From: an uncultured Prochlorococcus sp.
Lineage (GTDB): Bacteria > Cyanobacteriota > Cyanobacteriia > PCC-6307 > Cyanobiaceae
DNA: 47,453 bases
NCBI GenBank assembly: GCA_902525585.1
Contig: CABZHQ010000013.1
Location: forward strand, 1-47,453
Direction of reading: 5' to 3'
In this document: piece by piece, positions 19,595 to 27,486 of the stretch
Layout: every line of letters starts with the position of its first letter
Position numbering within the stretch: the stretch's first letter is position 1
Position numbers and translations under genes: made by a program
The notes under the pieces: model-generated
Told to the model about the DNA's origin: nothing
The model's input: only the letters and a program-made list of their open reading frames with translations
Databases searched by the model: none

Positions 19595-19802
19595 AAGACC
19601 TCCTAGATCTATATCTAAATTATCCAACTATTAACTTGAAATTCATAGAGTATTATTACCCGAGTAAAAGTGCTTTGTGGTTTATACGACTATCTTTTTC
19701 TATTCAGTAGGAGTAGAAATAATTCAGGAGTCAAAAGCACTTCATCGACTTTGTGGACAGCGAGGTGCATAAGACTCGAAGAGGGCAAACAAATGCCCTC
19801 TT
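19587..19802. repeat. 216-nt repeat unit B (inverted copy of unit A)
   Basis: Ungapped counterpart of 12796-13011 on the opposite strand, about 89 percent identical by hand count, with a 97-nt core at 96/97. Shared landmarks are the terminal hairpin, a 25-26 codon frame, the CCACAAAGCAC and ATGAATTTCAAG blocks, and the AGGAGGTCTTATGAAACT translation start. Confidence 0.9.
19690..19770 (-). CDS. Possible 26-aa leader peptide inside unit B
   Basis: Same first 23 residues as the unit A frame (MHLAVHKVDEVLL...), ending NRKR. A peptide is possible, but an RNA function on either strand fits equally well. On the plus strand the same bases end in a terminator-like hairpin. Confidence 0.3.
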   Translation of the reverse strand: MHLAVHKVDEVLLTPELFLLLLNRKR

Positions 19803-19815
19803 ATTTTATTTTTAA
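19779..19815 (+). terminator. Rho-independent terminator-like hairpin with T-rich tail
   Basis: AAGAGGGCA and TGCCCTCTT form a perfect 9-bp stem with a 6-nt loop, followed by ATTTTATTTTT. This would end a plus-strand transcript running through unit B, antisense to the small ORF's leader. A CACTTC/GAGGTG stem upstream pairs through a G-U wobble only when read on this strand. Confidence 0.55.
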
Positions 19816-19832
19816 AGCATTTTAGAAACGAA

Positions 19833-19838
19833 TTGACA
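19833..19838 (+). promoter_or_regulatory. Candidate -35 box for the island operon
   Basis: A perfect TTGACA lies 35 bp before the first island ORF. At 17-bp spacing the -10 would be TTAACA, which is poor, so this is only a candidate. Confidence 0.3.
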
Positions 19839-19872
19839 GATTCCTTAAAATTGATTTAACAATAAAAATTCG

Positions 19873-20229
19873 TTGAAAAAATTAATTCTTTTATTATTAA
19901 TATTTGGTTTTAATACTTCTGCTAATTCAGAACAATATAAAAGGCACAAATATACCTGCCCAGAATCGCAAGGTGAATGTACTGAAGGAGAAAGAGCAGC
20001 AATTAAATTAGTTAATGACAAATATTGGAAGATACTGTCCGATAAAATTAAGGACAATAAATTTTATAAGTATCCTTGGTATTGGGTTTATAAGGAAAAA
20101 GGAGAATGTAAATATACAGTTGCCGCAAAAGAAGACATGCCAACTCATACTGCAAATATGGAATGGATAGATGTTGATATTTGCGAAGAGACTACCAAAT
20201 TAAAATATCGTGACGGTAGATATAAATGA
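19873..20229 (+). CDS. Secreted hypothetical protein, first gene of the island operon
   Basis: A 118-aa product with a short signal peptide (KKLILLLLIFGFNTSANS, cleavage near residue 19) and a mature part with four cysteines (CPESQGEC..., GECKYTV, DICEE), suggesting disulfides in the periplasm or outside. The start is TTG; an upstream in-frame stop rules out a longer form, and the lysines right after it fit a signal peptide. Its stop overlaps the next ATG by 4 bp (ATGA), so translation is probably coupled. I recognise no family. Confidence 0.65.
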   Translation: MKKLILLLLIFGFNTSANSEQYKRHKYTCPESQGECTEGERAAIKLVNDKYWKILSDKIKDNKFYKYPWYWVYKEKGECKYTVAAKEDMPTHTANMEWIDVDICEETTKLKYRDGRYK

Positions 20230-20777
20230 AACACTTTTTATTTTTATTCTTTTCATTCGGTTTAATTTCATCAGTTAAGGCAGATTCACTTTGCACTCTT
20301 ACAAGTGAAGTAGAACCAGATGTGACGATAACTTTGAAATATACTGGTTCAGGTGGCGGTATAGGAACTCTAAATTATAAAAATCAACCTTCTTTAGGTT
20401 TCTATGTAGGTATCTGGAATGGATATGGTGGTCAGTATTACACCGCAAGATCATATTCGCCTGAATTATTAAAGGAAGAAAAAACCTATCAGGAAAGAAC
20501 AAAAAATACAAAGGAGATAAGAACAGGACCTTTTATTAATTTTGTGGGCAATCAATTAGGAAGAGCAACTTCAAAAGAGGATAGGAAGTCTGGCAAATTA
20601 AGAGCATTAATGCCATCACTTTCCCAAGGTTATTATTATTCGATTCCTTTTACTGAGCAAGGTCAGTATGGAAGACAGAAATTATCAAAAGAGATGAAAA
20701 CTATTATTGATGCTACAGAGGGTTTTTTTGTTAATTCAGGTGGGTGTAGAAAGTTCTTTCCTTATGGATGGGATTAA
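20226..20777 (+). CDS. Secreted hypothetical protein, second gene of the island operon
   Basis: A 183-aa product with a signal peptide (KHFLFLFFSFGLISSVKA, then DSLC). The mature part is glycine- and tyrosine-rich (YTGSGGGIGTLNYKN, WNGYGGQYYTARSY) and looks beta-rich, with one Cys at each end (SLC and GGCRKF) that could pair. No family recognised. It overlaps the preceding gene by ATGA and the following one by TAATG. Confidence 0.72.
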   Translation: MKHFLFLFFSFGLISSVKADSLCTLTSEVEPDVTITLKYTGSGGGIGTLNYKNQPSLGFYVGIWNGYGGQYYTARSYSPELLKEEKTYQERTKNTKEIRTGPFINFVGNQLGRATSKEDRKSGKLRALMPSLSQGYYYSIPFTEQGQYGRQKLSKEMKTIIDATEGFFVNSGGCRKFFPYGWD

Positions 20778-21178
20778 TGAGGAAACTTTTATTTCTCCCC
20801 TTTTTATTTTTGTTTTTTGTATTTCCTCTTAATGCAGAAAAGAATGAAAAAAAGGAATATTCAAAGTATGCTTTTTATTCAAAATGCTTGGATGATGCAT
20901 TGCCTCAAAGAATTAATAATGGATTAGTTTGGTTCTGTTCAAATCAAGCAATTGAGAAACTTGATGTTCTAATCAAGTCTAGGATTTCATCAAGAGGAAA
21001 ATGTAATGATATGTATGAATCTCATGCTTGCACATTAAAAAAAAGTCAAGTTGCCTTTGATAGATATGTTGATGCTACATGTAAGGAAAATAAGTATGGG
21101 GTGCATTCTATATATTGTGAAATGATGCTTAAAAAAGATCGGTTACAATGGTTAGATAAGACTCCTGGGGATAGATAA
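20777..21178 (+). CDS. Secreted LprI-like (DUF1311-type) protein
   Basis: I start at the ATG overlapping the previous stop (TAATG) rather than the ATG 9 bp earlier, since it puts MRKLLFLPFLFLFF directly at the signal peptide. The mature part has six cysteines, and the block LKKSQVAFDRYVDATCK followed by a later Cys and a K-x-R-L-x-WL helix resembles the lysozyme-inhibitor LprI/DUF1311 domain (LkxaQ-x-W-x-yRd-x-C). That family includes periplasmic lysozyme inhibitors; here the role is inferred and could be protection against a wall-degrading enzyme. The match is by eye. Confidence 0.68.
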   Translation: MRKLLFLPFLFLFFVFPLNAEKNEKKEYSKYAFYSKCLDDALPQRINNGLVWFCSNQAIEKLDVLIKSRISSRGKCNDMYESHACTLKKSQVAFDRYVDATCKENKYGVHSIYCEMMLKKDRLQWLDKTPGDR

Positions 21179-21183
21179 GGTTA

Positions 21184-22827
21184 ATGCGATTAATTAAAAA
21201 TAAATCTTTTAGAAAATTTTCATATGTGATTTTATTTTTAATAGGGATTTTTAATTTTCCTTCTATTGGTCTTTTATTATTCACTATTTTAGTCATTGCA
21301 TTCATGTTTGATTCGGGGATTCAGAATAGCAATATAAAAGATGTTCAAATAAAAAATAATACTCAAAAAAAAGTTAAATTTAATGATCCTCAATTACAAA
21401 AAATTATGGATGATTTTGAGTCAAATGATATTTCCAAAATAAAAGGTGCAACTGAGAGAATTGGAAGCGTTTTAGAAGACATTCAAACACCTAAAAACTT
21501 TCTAGAAATTGTTGGTGGTTTAGGCATAAACGCTTACCTGTGTTATGAGAAAGGTCTTTTTGAAGATCAAAACTCTAAAAATAGTGATAATGCTTTTTTA
21601 ATTAAAGATTATGAAAGGGATTCAAAAGTATGTGATGATTTTTTTGAAGGTAAGGAGTATGTTAAATGTTGGTCAATTTTCAGATATTTTGAAAAACAAG
21701 GAATTACTGAGGATGAATTCAATAAAGTATTCCCCAGTTATGTTCCTGTTATTAAGCAAATTAGGGAAAGGAATTGGGAAGATATTGCATGGGCATGGTT
21801 TATAAATGATAGATCTGAAGAGATATTTGGTAAAGGCATTTGCTCAAAACAGAATTTTCTAGAAGTTGAGCAAAAATATTCAATAAAATACAAAGAGAAT
21901 TATCTTGAAGAACTATCTGAGGAGTATCAGAAAGATTATAAACTTTTGATCAAGTTAGACCTTGAAGAGGAAAAGAAAAAAGATCAAGAAATAGCAGATA
22001 ATTTCTTTCGCAATATTCCCGATAACTTTAACTCAAAAGGAAAACCCAAGAAAATTAACAGTGTCGAATTTTTAAACTGGTCTTTAGATGATGCAATTAA
22101 ATTTGGAAGTATCATTAGAAAAAATTTATCTCATATTGAGGTATTTGACGGTTATGGAATGAATTTAAATCCTTTAAGGAGAAAGAAGTTAAAGTTAGCA
22201 AGCAGTCTTAGAAATAAGGATCAATTTGAAAAAATAGTTGGCAAAGAGACATCTGATACTATTCAAGATTTTGAAAGAGTAATGGATTTTTATGAATTTG
22301 AAATGTTTGATAAAGATCCAATTCAAACTGCAATTAATAATGAAGATATAGAAAGAATAATTTTCTATTCTTTAATACACATTCCCAGAAGAACAATTTT
22401 GAATATTAATGAAGAAGTTAATAGTAAAAAAGAAGAAAGAAATATTTTATTTGCTGTAATGAAAACTCATATTCTGATTATTCTTCAGGTTTTAGAAGAA
22501 CTCAATATATTTAATACTGAAGAAGTAATTATAAAGTCTTGGGTAGTAAATCAATTCACAGATCCTTGTGATAATGGTTCCGCACTTCAAACACTGCTCG
22601 ATAAAGCAGTAAAAGATAAAAAATTTATTAAAGATATTTGGTTTCCTTTAGTTAAACTTATTCAAATTCAATTTATTCATCCTGAAGGATTATATGGAAA
22701 TATAAAAGAAATGATTTCAGTTATTGATGAATTTACATTTTCCATTTTAGATAGTTATTTTTCTGGTGATACTGAAAATGCTTATAAACGAATCAAACCA
22801 TTTGCTGAGTCATTAAAGGCAGATTAA
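21184..22827 (+). CDS. Large membrane-anchored hypothetical protein of the island operon
   Basis: A 547-aa protein that starts 5 bp after the LprI-like gene. Residues 12-43 hold one or two membrane helices (FSYVILFLIGIFNFPSIGLL, then LFTILVIAFMF); the rest is acidic, helical and soluble, with an IKGATERIGSVLEDI region and a long charged stretch around 235-275 (LSEEYQKDYK...EEEKKKDQEI). No catalytic motif is evident and I recognise no family. As the last and largest gene of an operon whose other products are exported, it may be the cytoplasmic or membrane partner. Confidence 0.75.
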   Translation: MRLIKNKSFRKFSYVILFLIGIFNFPSIGLLLFTILVIAFMFDSGIQNSNIKDVQIKNNTQKKVKFNDPQLQKIMDDFESNDISKIKGATERIGSVLEDIQTPKNFLEIVGGLGINAYLCYEKGLFEDQNSKNSDNAFLIKDYERDSKVCDDFFEGKEYVKCWSIFRYFEKQGITEDEFNKVFPSYVPVIKQIRERNWEDIAWAWFINDRSEEIFGKGICSKQNFLEVEQKYSIKYKENYLEELSEEYQKDYKLLIKLDLEEEKKKDQEIADNFFRNIPDNFNSKGKPKKINSVEFLNWSLDDAIKFGSIIRKNLSHIEVFDGYGMNLNPLRRKKLKLASSLRNKDQFEKIVGKETSDTIQDFERVMDFYEFEMFDKDPIQTAINNEDIERIIFYSLIHIPRRTILNINEEVNSKKEERNILFAVMKTHILIILQVLEELNIFNTEEVIIKSWVVNQFTDPCDNGSALQTLLDKAVKDKKFIKDIWFPLVKLIQIQFIHPEGLYGNIKEMISVIDEFTFSILDSYFSGDTENAYKRIKPFAESLKAD

Positions 22828-22866
22828 TAACTAATTTCTCAATGAAAAAAGAACTCAATTGCGATA

Positions 22867-22971
22867 ATGATGGGATTAGATCCATCCGAAGAGTATTTTA
22901 GAAAGAAGAAAAAAAGTAATGATGAGAATATCTATTTTCCTCCAGAGGAATCAGAACCACCTCATTATTAA
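22867..22971 (+). CDS. Possible small ORF (34 aa)
   Basis: Begins MMGLDPSEEYFRKKKK and ends in a proline- and glutamate-rich tail (YFPPEESEPPHY). Two adjacent ATGs could serve as start; no strong Shine-Dalgarno. It is highly charged and hydrophilic with no domain. Its composition looks protein-like rather than random A/T-rich sequence, but evidence is thin. Confidence 0.4.
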   Translation: MMGLDPSEEYFRKKKKSNDENIYFPPEESEPPHY

Positions 22972-23058
22972 GAGCATAAAAAAATAGAATTTTGAATACA
23001 AAGTGTAGAGAAATTTAAAAATCTACGATTTCTCTATAGAGACAGGATTCATACTCCA

Positions 23059-23080
23059 CGGGAAACCTGAGGGAAACCTC
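23059..23080. repeat. Tandem 11-bp repeat, right end of the guaA element (inner)
   Basis: Two copies of the GAGGGAAACCT unit, the first starting CGGG instead of GAGGG. It ends about 98 bp from the guaA stop. Confidence 0.8.
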
Positions 23081-23115
23081 GCTGTTAAGATCCATTGCAA
23101 ATAGGATACATAAAT

Positions 23116-23140
23116 CCTGAGGGAAACCTGAGGGAAACCT
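23116..23140. repeat. Tandem 11-bp repeat, right end of the guaA element (outer)
   Basis: CCT followed by two perfect GAGGGAAACCT units, identical to the left-end array over 25 bases, and ending 37 bp from the guaA stop codon. Confidence 0.8.
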
Positions 23141-23177
23141 ACTTTTTGAGTCTATTACTGGGTTTATAACCTATTCT

Positions 23178-24764
23178 TCACTCCCACTCAATAGTTCCAG
23201 GAGGTTTGCTTGTAATATCATAAACAACTCTATTAACTAAAACTACTTCATTTACAATTCTATTTGCAATCCTTTCCAAAATCTGAAAAGGAATTTTTGA
23301 CCAATCGGCTGTCATGCCATCTTCACTAGAGACACAACGCAAAACTATTGGCCATGCGTAAGTCCTTTTATCACCCATAACCCCTACAGTTTTTACAGGT
23401 AACAATACGGCAAAAGCTTGCCAAATATCATTGTAAAGACCTGCTTTTTTAATTTCATCTCTTACAATCCAATCTGCATCTCTTAAACAATCAAGTTTTT
23501 CATTGTTCACCTCTCCCAAAATTCTTATAGCTAATCCTGGTCCTGGGAATGGATGTCTTTTTATAATTTCATCAGGTAAACCTAATGCAGCTCCGACTTT
23601 TCGGACTTCATCCTTAAAAAGTTTTCTTAATGGCTCAACTAATTTAAATTGTAAATCTTTTGGCAATCCACCCACATTATGATGACTCTTTATCTTTACA
23701 GCTATTCTTTCTCCTGTTTTAGGATCAACATTAGTTCCAGCACTTTCAATAACATCAGGATAAAGTGTACCTTGGGCCAAATACTCAAAAGGTCCCAATC
23801 TATTGCTTTCTTCCTCAAACACTCTAATAAATTCTTCACCTATAATTTTTCTTTTTTGTTCTGGATCAGTAATTCCTTTTAATTTTTCAATAAACCTTTC
23901 CCTTGCATTAATATATTCAACTTTTATATGAAATTTCTTATCAAAAAAATTCATTAAAAATTCTGGTTCACCTTTCCTCATGAAACCTTGGTCTATAAAC
24001 ATGCATGTAAGCTGATTTCCAATAGCTTTATTGAGAAGAAAAGCAAGAGTTGAGGAATCAACTCCTCCAGATAAGGCAAGCAAAACTTTTTTATCACCAA
24101 CTTGCTCTCTTATCCTGGGAATAGTTTCCTCAATATAAGTTTCAGTTGTCCAATCAGGCGCACAAGAAGAAATCTTATAAACAAAATTTTTAATTACCGT
24201 CATCCCAAACTCTGAATGAATAACTTCCGGATGAAATTGTACGCCAAATAATTTCTTTAGATCATTTGAAATTGCTGCATGGTGTGTGTTCTCGGTATGA
24301 GCAATTTTATTAAATCCATCAGGCAAACAATTAATAGAATCGCCATGACTCATCCACATAATAGATTGATCTTCTACATTCGAAAGAAGGTCTGATTCTA
24401 AGTCTATATTGATTGGTGCTCTACCATATTCAGCTCTTTTTGTTGCTGAAATAACAGATCCTCCAAGTTCTTTGACCATTAATTGCATCCCATAGCATAT
24501 GCCAAGAATAGGAATTCCTAAATTAAAAATTTTTTCATCACACTTTGGCGCATTTTGTTCATATACAGAATTTGGGCCTCCACTCAAAATAATCCCTTTA
24601 GGTTGAATATTTGTAATTTCCTCAATTGAAATGTAATTACTTACTACGAGAGAAAAAACATTAGTTTCTCTAATTCTTCTTGCAATCAATTCAGAATATT
24701 GAGATCCGAAATCTAAAATTAATATTGAAGGATCTCGTTCTTTTTTAAAAGATATTTTATTCAT
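23178..24764 (-). CDS. guaA: GMP synthase (glutamine-hydrolysing)
   Basis: GuaA aminates XMP to GMP. The N-terminal class I glutamine amidotransferase carries the triad Cys90 (GICYGMQ), His178 and Glu180 (FHPE). The ATP pyrophosphatase domain has the PP-loop SGGVDSS (232-238), and the C-terminal dimerisation domain ends KPPGTIEWE. Full length at 528 aa. The stretch encoding its last residues is duplicated 3.9 kb downstream, so the present 3' end may have been supplied by the integrated element; coding capacity is unharmed. Confidence 0.97.
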   Translation of the reverse strand: MNKISFKKERDPSILILDFGSQYSELIARRIRETNVFSLVVSNYISIEEITNIQPKGIILSGGPNSVYEQNAPKCDEKIFNLGIPILGICYGMQLMVKELGGSVISATKRAEYGRAPINIDLESDLLSNVEDQSIMWMSHGDSINCLPDGFNKIAHTENTHHAAISNDLKKLFGVQFHPEVIHSEFGMTVIKNFVYKISSCAPDWTTETYIEETIPRIREQVGDKKVLLALSGGVDSSTLAFLLNKAIGNQLTCMFIDQGFMRKGEPEFLMNFFDKKFHIKVEYINARERFIEKLKGITDPEQKRKIIGEEFIRVFEEESNRLGPFEYLAQGTLYPDVIESAGTNVDPKTGERIAVKIKSHHNVGGLPKDLQFKLVEPLRKLFKDEVRKVGAALGLPDEIIKRHPFPGPGLAIRILGEVNNEKLDCLRDADWIVRDEIKKAGLYNDIWQAFAVLLPVKTVGVMGDKRTYAWPIVLRCVSSEDGMTADWSKIPFQILERIANRIVNEVVLVNRVVYDITSKPPGTIEWE

Positions 24765-24811
24765 GTATAAAAATTAGCTCAATTTTTTAGAAAAGCATAA
24801 TGAATCACAAA

Positions 24812-25930
24812 TTAATCTAATTGAAAATAAGAAATATACTTATTACCGCAAATTCCAGTCCACCTAATTTTCCTATTTCTATCAAAAATGATTGAAGCAA
24901 TTTCCATATTAGTTTTTACATACCTATTTACATAAGCTATAGAACGCTTTTCAATCGTACTTGATAAATTCTTGAATAATCTATCAGCTAAAGATTGATT
25001 AAATTTTTCAAGAATTAGTAATGCATCCTCAATATTATTTAACTGAGATAATTTTTCTATAATTTTAATTGGTACCTTTTCTTGAACGGCTAAATAAACA
25101 AGAATCTCAATTCTTGCATCAGCTAAATGATTATGCGTATGAAAAATACCACCTGCTAATTTAATTAATTTTCCGTGATAACCAAGAAGAATTATAGTTT
25201 TTACTTTTTTTATTGCAGCATCAACTAACAACGGTCCTATCCAATTTCCAATTTTGATAATTGGCAAATTAACATTATGAGTTTTTGCCAAATTAAACCC
25301 ATTTTCACCAATAACAAAAACAACTTCCTCTTTAAAACCATCTTGAGTAAACTTTGCTAGCTTAGTTTTAGCCTCTTCTAATTGATCAGGTGAAGCACTC
25401 GAATAAGTCTCAGCAGAAGTACCAATAATAGATAATCCGTCAACGATACCAAATGACTTATTACTAGTTCTTTCTGCTAAAAATTTCCCATTTGGGAAAA
25501 TTATTTCTAATTTCAAATTAAAGCCCTTAGGAATAATATCTAATAAATTTTCATGTAAAACTTCTTTTGCAAAATCAGAAATGCATATCTCTGATGTATC
25601 CTTCCTTATACCTACGCCAGATCCTGCAATAATATTTATTGGAATTGTTTGAACAGGATCATTTAAAGAAATTTTTTCTAAAGAGGCTATTGTCCATATT
25701 TCTAAATTTTGTGTAATGTCAAGATCTAATCCAGACTTTGCAAAAGAAATTCCTAATGCATGGGATTTATCTTTAAGTAGACCAACCGAATGAATCTCGA
25801 TTTTTATTTCTTTTCTTTTATCAGGAATTTTTATTAGTTCATAATTCTCAAATGGTAATCCTACTAGTTTTTTTAATGCTGACCTAGCAGCTCCAGCAAC
25901 CCACAAAGGTAAAGAAAATCCTTTTTTCAA
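24812..25930 (-). CDS. cbiD: Cobalt-precorrin-5B C1-methyltransferase CbiD
   Basis: CbiD methylates C-1 of cobalt-precorrin-5B in the anaerobic (early cobalt insertion) corrinoid route, consistent with pseudocobalamin synthesis by marine picocyanobacteria. The N-terminal GFSLPLWVAGAARSALKKL is the family opening, with AGSGVGIRKD and a GYHGKLIKLAGGIFHTHN segment later. The 372 aa are normal. It follows guaA's promoter side by 47 bp on the same strand and no other cobalamin gene is adjacent. Confidence 0.93.
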   Translation of the reverse strand: MKKGFSLPLWVAGAARSALKKLVGLPFENYELIKIPDKRKEIKIEIHSVGLLKDKSHALGISFAKSGLDLDITQNLEIWTIASLEKISLNDPVQTIPINIIAGSGVGIRKDTSEICISDFAKEVLHENLLDIIPKGFNLKLEIIFPNGKFLAERTSNKSFGIVDGLSIIGTSAETYSSASPDQLEEAKTKLAKFTQDGFKEEVVFVIGENGFNLAKTHNVNLPIIKIGNWIGPLLVDAAIKKVKTIILLGYHGKLIKLAGGIFHTHNHLADARIEILVYLAVQEKVPIKIIEKLSQLNNIEDALLILEKFNQSLADRLFKNLSSTIEKRSIAYVNRYVKTNMEIASIIFDRNRKIRWTGICGNKYISYFQLD

Positions 25931-25990
25931 ATCAAGTAATTGAAAAATATATAATGAGAACTAATCTAAGAATGACCTATTTCATAAAAA

Positions 25991-27154
25991 GTGGCCATAG
26001 AACAAAAATTATCATTGATGATTCCTGGACCTACACCAGTTCCAGAAAAAGTTTTACAAGCATTAAGTAAGCATCCAATCGGACATCGCAGTAAAGAATT
26101 CCAAGATCTCGTAGAAAGTACTACAAAAAATTTACAGTGGCTTCATCAAACACAAAATGAAGTTTTAACAATTACTGGTAGTGGAACTGCTGCGATGGAG
26201 GCTGGAATAATAAATAGCCTAAGTAAAGGAGATAAAGTAATTTGTGGAGAAAATGGAAAATTTGGCGAAAGATGGGTAAAAGTTGCTAAAGAATTTGGTC
26301 TAGATGTAATAAAAATTGATTCCCAATGGGGTACTCCACTCAATCCAGAAGAATTTAAAAAAGTACTAAAGAAAGATGAACAAAAAGAAATAAAGGCAGT
26401 TATTTTAACTCATTCTGAAACCTCAACAGGTGTAATTAATGATCTGGAAACTATAAGTTCATATATTCGCGAACACAACACAGCTTTATCAATTGTTGAC
26501 TGCGTTACAAGTCTTGGAGCTTGCAATGTTCCAGTAGATGAATGGGAATTAGATATTGTTGCTTCAGGATCACAAAAAGGATATATGATACCTCCGGGGC
26601 TTAGTTTTATATCAATGAGCCAAAAAGCATGGAAAGCTGCAGAAAAATCTAATTTACCAAAATTTTATTTAAATTTAAAATCCTACAGAAAAAGTCTTTT
26701 AAGTAATAGTAATCCATATACTCCAGCAGTAAATTTAGTTTTTGCTTTAGATGAAGCATTAAAAATGATGAGAGAAGAAGGCTTAGATAACATTTTCCGC
26801 AGACATAATAAACATAAATTAGCAATGAGTCATGCTGTAAAGGCTTTAAATCTCAAATTATTTGCTGATGAAAAGTACTTAAGCCCTTCTGTTACTGCAA
26901 TAAAAACTGAAGAAATGGATGCTGAAAAATTTCGAAAATCGATAAAGAGTAATTTTGATATTCTACTTGCTGGAGGTCAAGATCATTTGAAAGGGAAAAT
27001 ATTTAGAGTCGGACATTTAGGTTATGTAAATGATAGGGATATTATTACAGTAATTTCTGCTATTAGTAATACTCTACTTAGCCTCGGTAAAATAACAGCC
27101 AAACAAGCTGGTGAAGCACTAGTTGTGGTATCTAGATATCTTGAGGAAAATTAA
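25991..27154 (+). CDS. Class V aminotransferase (alanine/serine-glyoxylate type; GTG start)
   Basis: A PLP enzyme of the fold-I class V group. The opening MIPGPTPVPEKVLQALSKHP, the GHRSKEF segment, Asp170 in SIVDCVTSLGA and the Schiff-base Lys196 in SGSQKGYMIPPG match serine/alanine-glyoxylate aminotransferases, often annotated in cyanobacteria as 'soluble hydrogenase small subunit'. It probably handles photorespiratory glyoxylate. The start is GTG; an upstream ATG is followed by an in-frame stop. It abuts a small minus-strand gene tail to tail. Confidence 0.9.
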   Translation: MAIEQKLSLMIPGPTPVPEKVLQALSKHPIGHRSKEFQDLVESTTKNLQWLHQTQNEVLTITGSGTAAMEAGIINSLSKGDKVICGENGKFGERWVKVAKEFGLDVIKIDSQWGTPLNPEEFKKVLKKDEQKEIKAVILTHSETSTGVINDLETISSYIREHNTALSIVDCVTSLGACNVPVDEWELDIVASGSQKGYMIPPGLSFISMSQKAWKAAEKSNLPKFYLNLKSYRKSLLSNSNPYTPAVNLVFALDEALKMMREEGLDNIFRRHNKHKLAMSHAVKALNLKLFADEKYLSPSVTAIKTEEMDAEKFRKSIKSNFDILLAGGQDHLKGKIFRVGHLGYVNDRDIITVISAISNTLLSLGKITAKQAGEALVVVSRYLEEN

Positions 27155-27155
27155 T

Positions 27156-27353
27156 TTAGGTACCTGGCTCTTCAATATTGCCCCCTAGTTCAACAATCTT
27201 TTTTCTAAGAACGATTGATTTTTTTTCATCACCCTTAGTTTGAGCTATTGCAAGGGCAAACTCTAATTTTTCCAGCTGGTGACCACCCTCAAAAAAAGAT
27301 AATTTTTTCTTTATGCGTTTTTTATTATCTTTATATGAAATTTGTGAAGACAT
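27156..27353 (-). CDS. Small basic hypothetical protein (65 aa)
   Basis: Highly charged: a lysine-rich N-terminus (KDNKKRIKKKLSFF), then a helix with LEKLEFALAIAQTKGDEKKS and a C-terminal ELGGNIEEPGT. It has no membrane segment. It fits tightly between the aminotransferase stop and a divergent spacer. I recognise no domain; possibly a small nucleic-acid or protein-binding factor, but this is a guess. Confidence 0.65.
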   Translation of the reverse strand: MSSQISYKDNKKRIKKKLSFFEGGHQLEKLEFALAIAQTKGDEKKSIVLRKKIVELGGNIEEPGT

Positions 27354-27486
27354 AAAAATTCATGCTTTAAGTATTATTATGCCAATAAAAGGTGACATTA
27401 CGAGAGGAAATCAAAAATATTATTTGCCTATAAACTTAAACAAATAAATATTTTTCTAATATCATATCCAAAAATATCTATAAATT

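Larger units (their letters stand above)
22972..23177. other. Structured non-coding right end of the guaA element
   Basis: No gene seen. A 9-bp perfect inverted repeat (TAGAGAAAT at 23006-23014 and ATTTCTCTA at 23028-23036) could form a hairpin, but no T-run follows on either strand. Two tandem 11-bp repeat arrays follow, then the guaA stop. Confidence 0.6.
19257..23198. mobile_element. Integrative element at the 3' end of guaA, no recombinase visible
   Basis: The 3.9-kb segment is bounded by direct copies of the guaA C-terminal coding end, with tandem 11-bp repeats just inside both boundaries. Cargo: small ORF with the unit B leader, a four-gene operon of secreted and membrane proteins, and a 34-aa ORF. 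No integrase, transposase or replication gene is present, so it is either a remnant or an element mobilised in trans. The 3' end of guaA is a recognised integration site for tyrosine-recombinase islands in other bacteria. Boundaries are inferred from the repeats. Confidence 0.6.

Noticed and set aside
19343..23140. CRISPR array made of GAGGGAAACCT repeats
   Set aside because: Units are only 11 bp, in direct contact without spacers, in three short clusters 57 bp to 3.7 kb apart, and no cas genes exist in the window.
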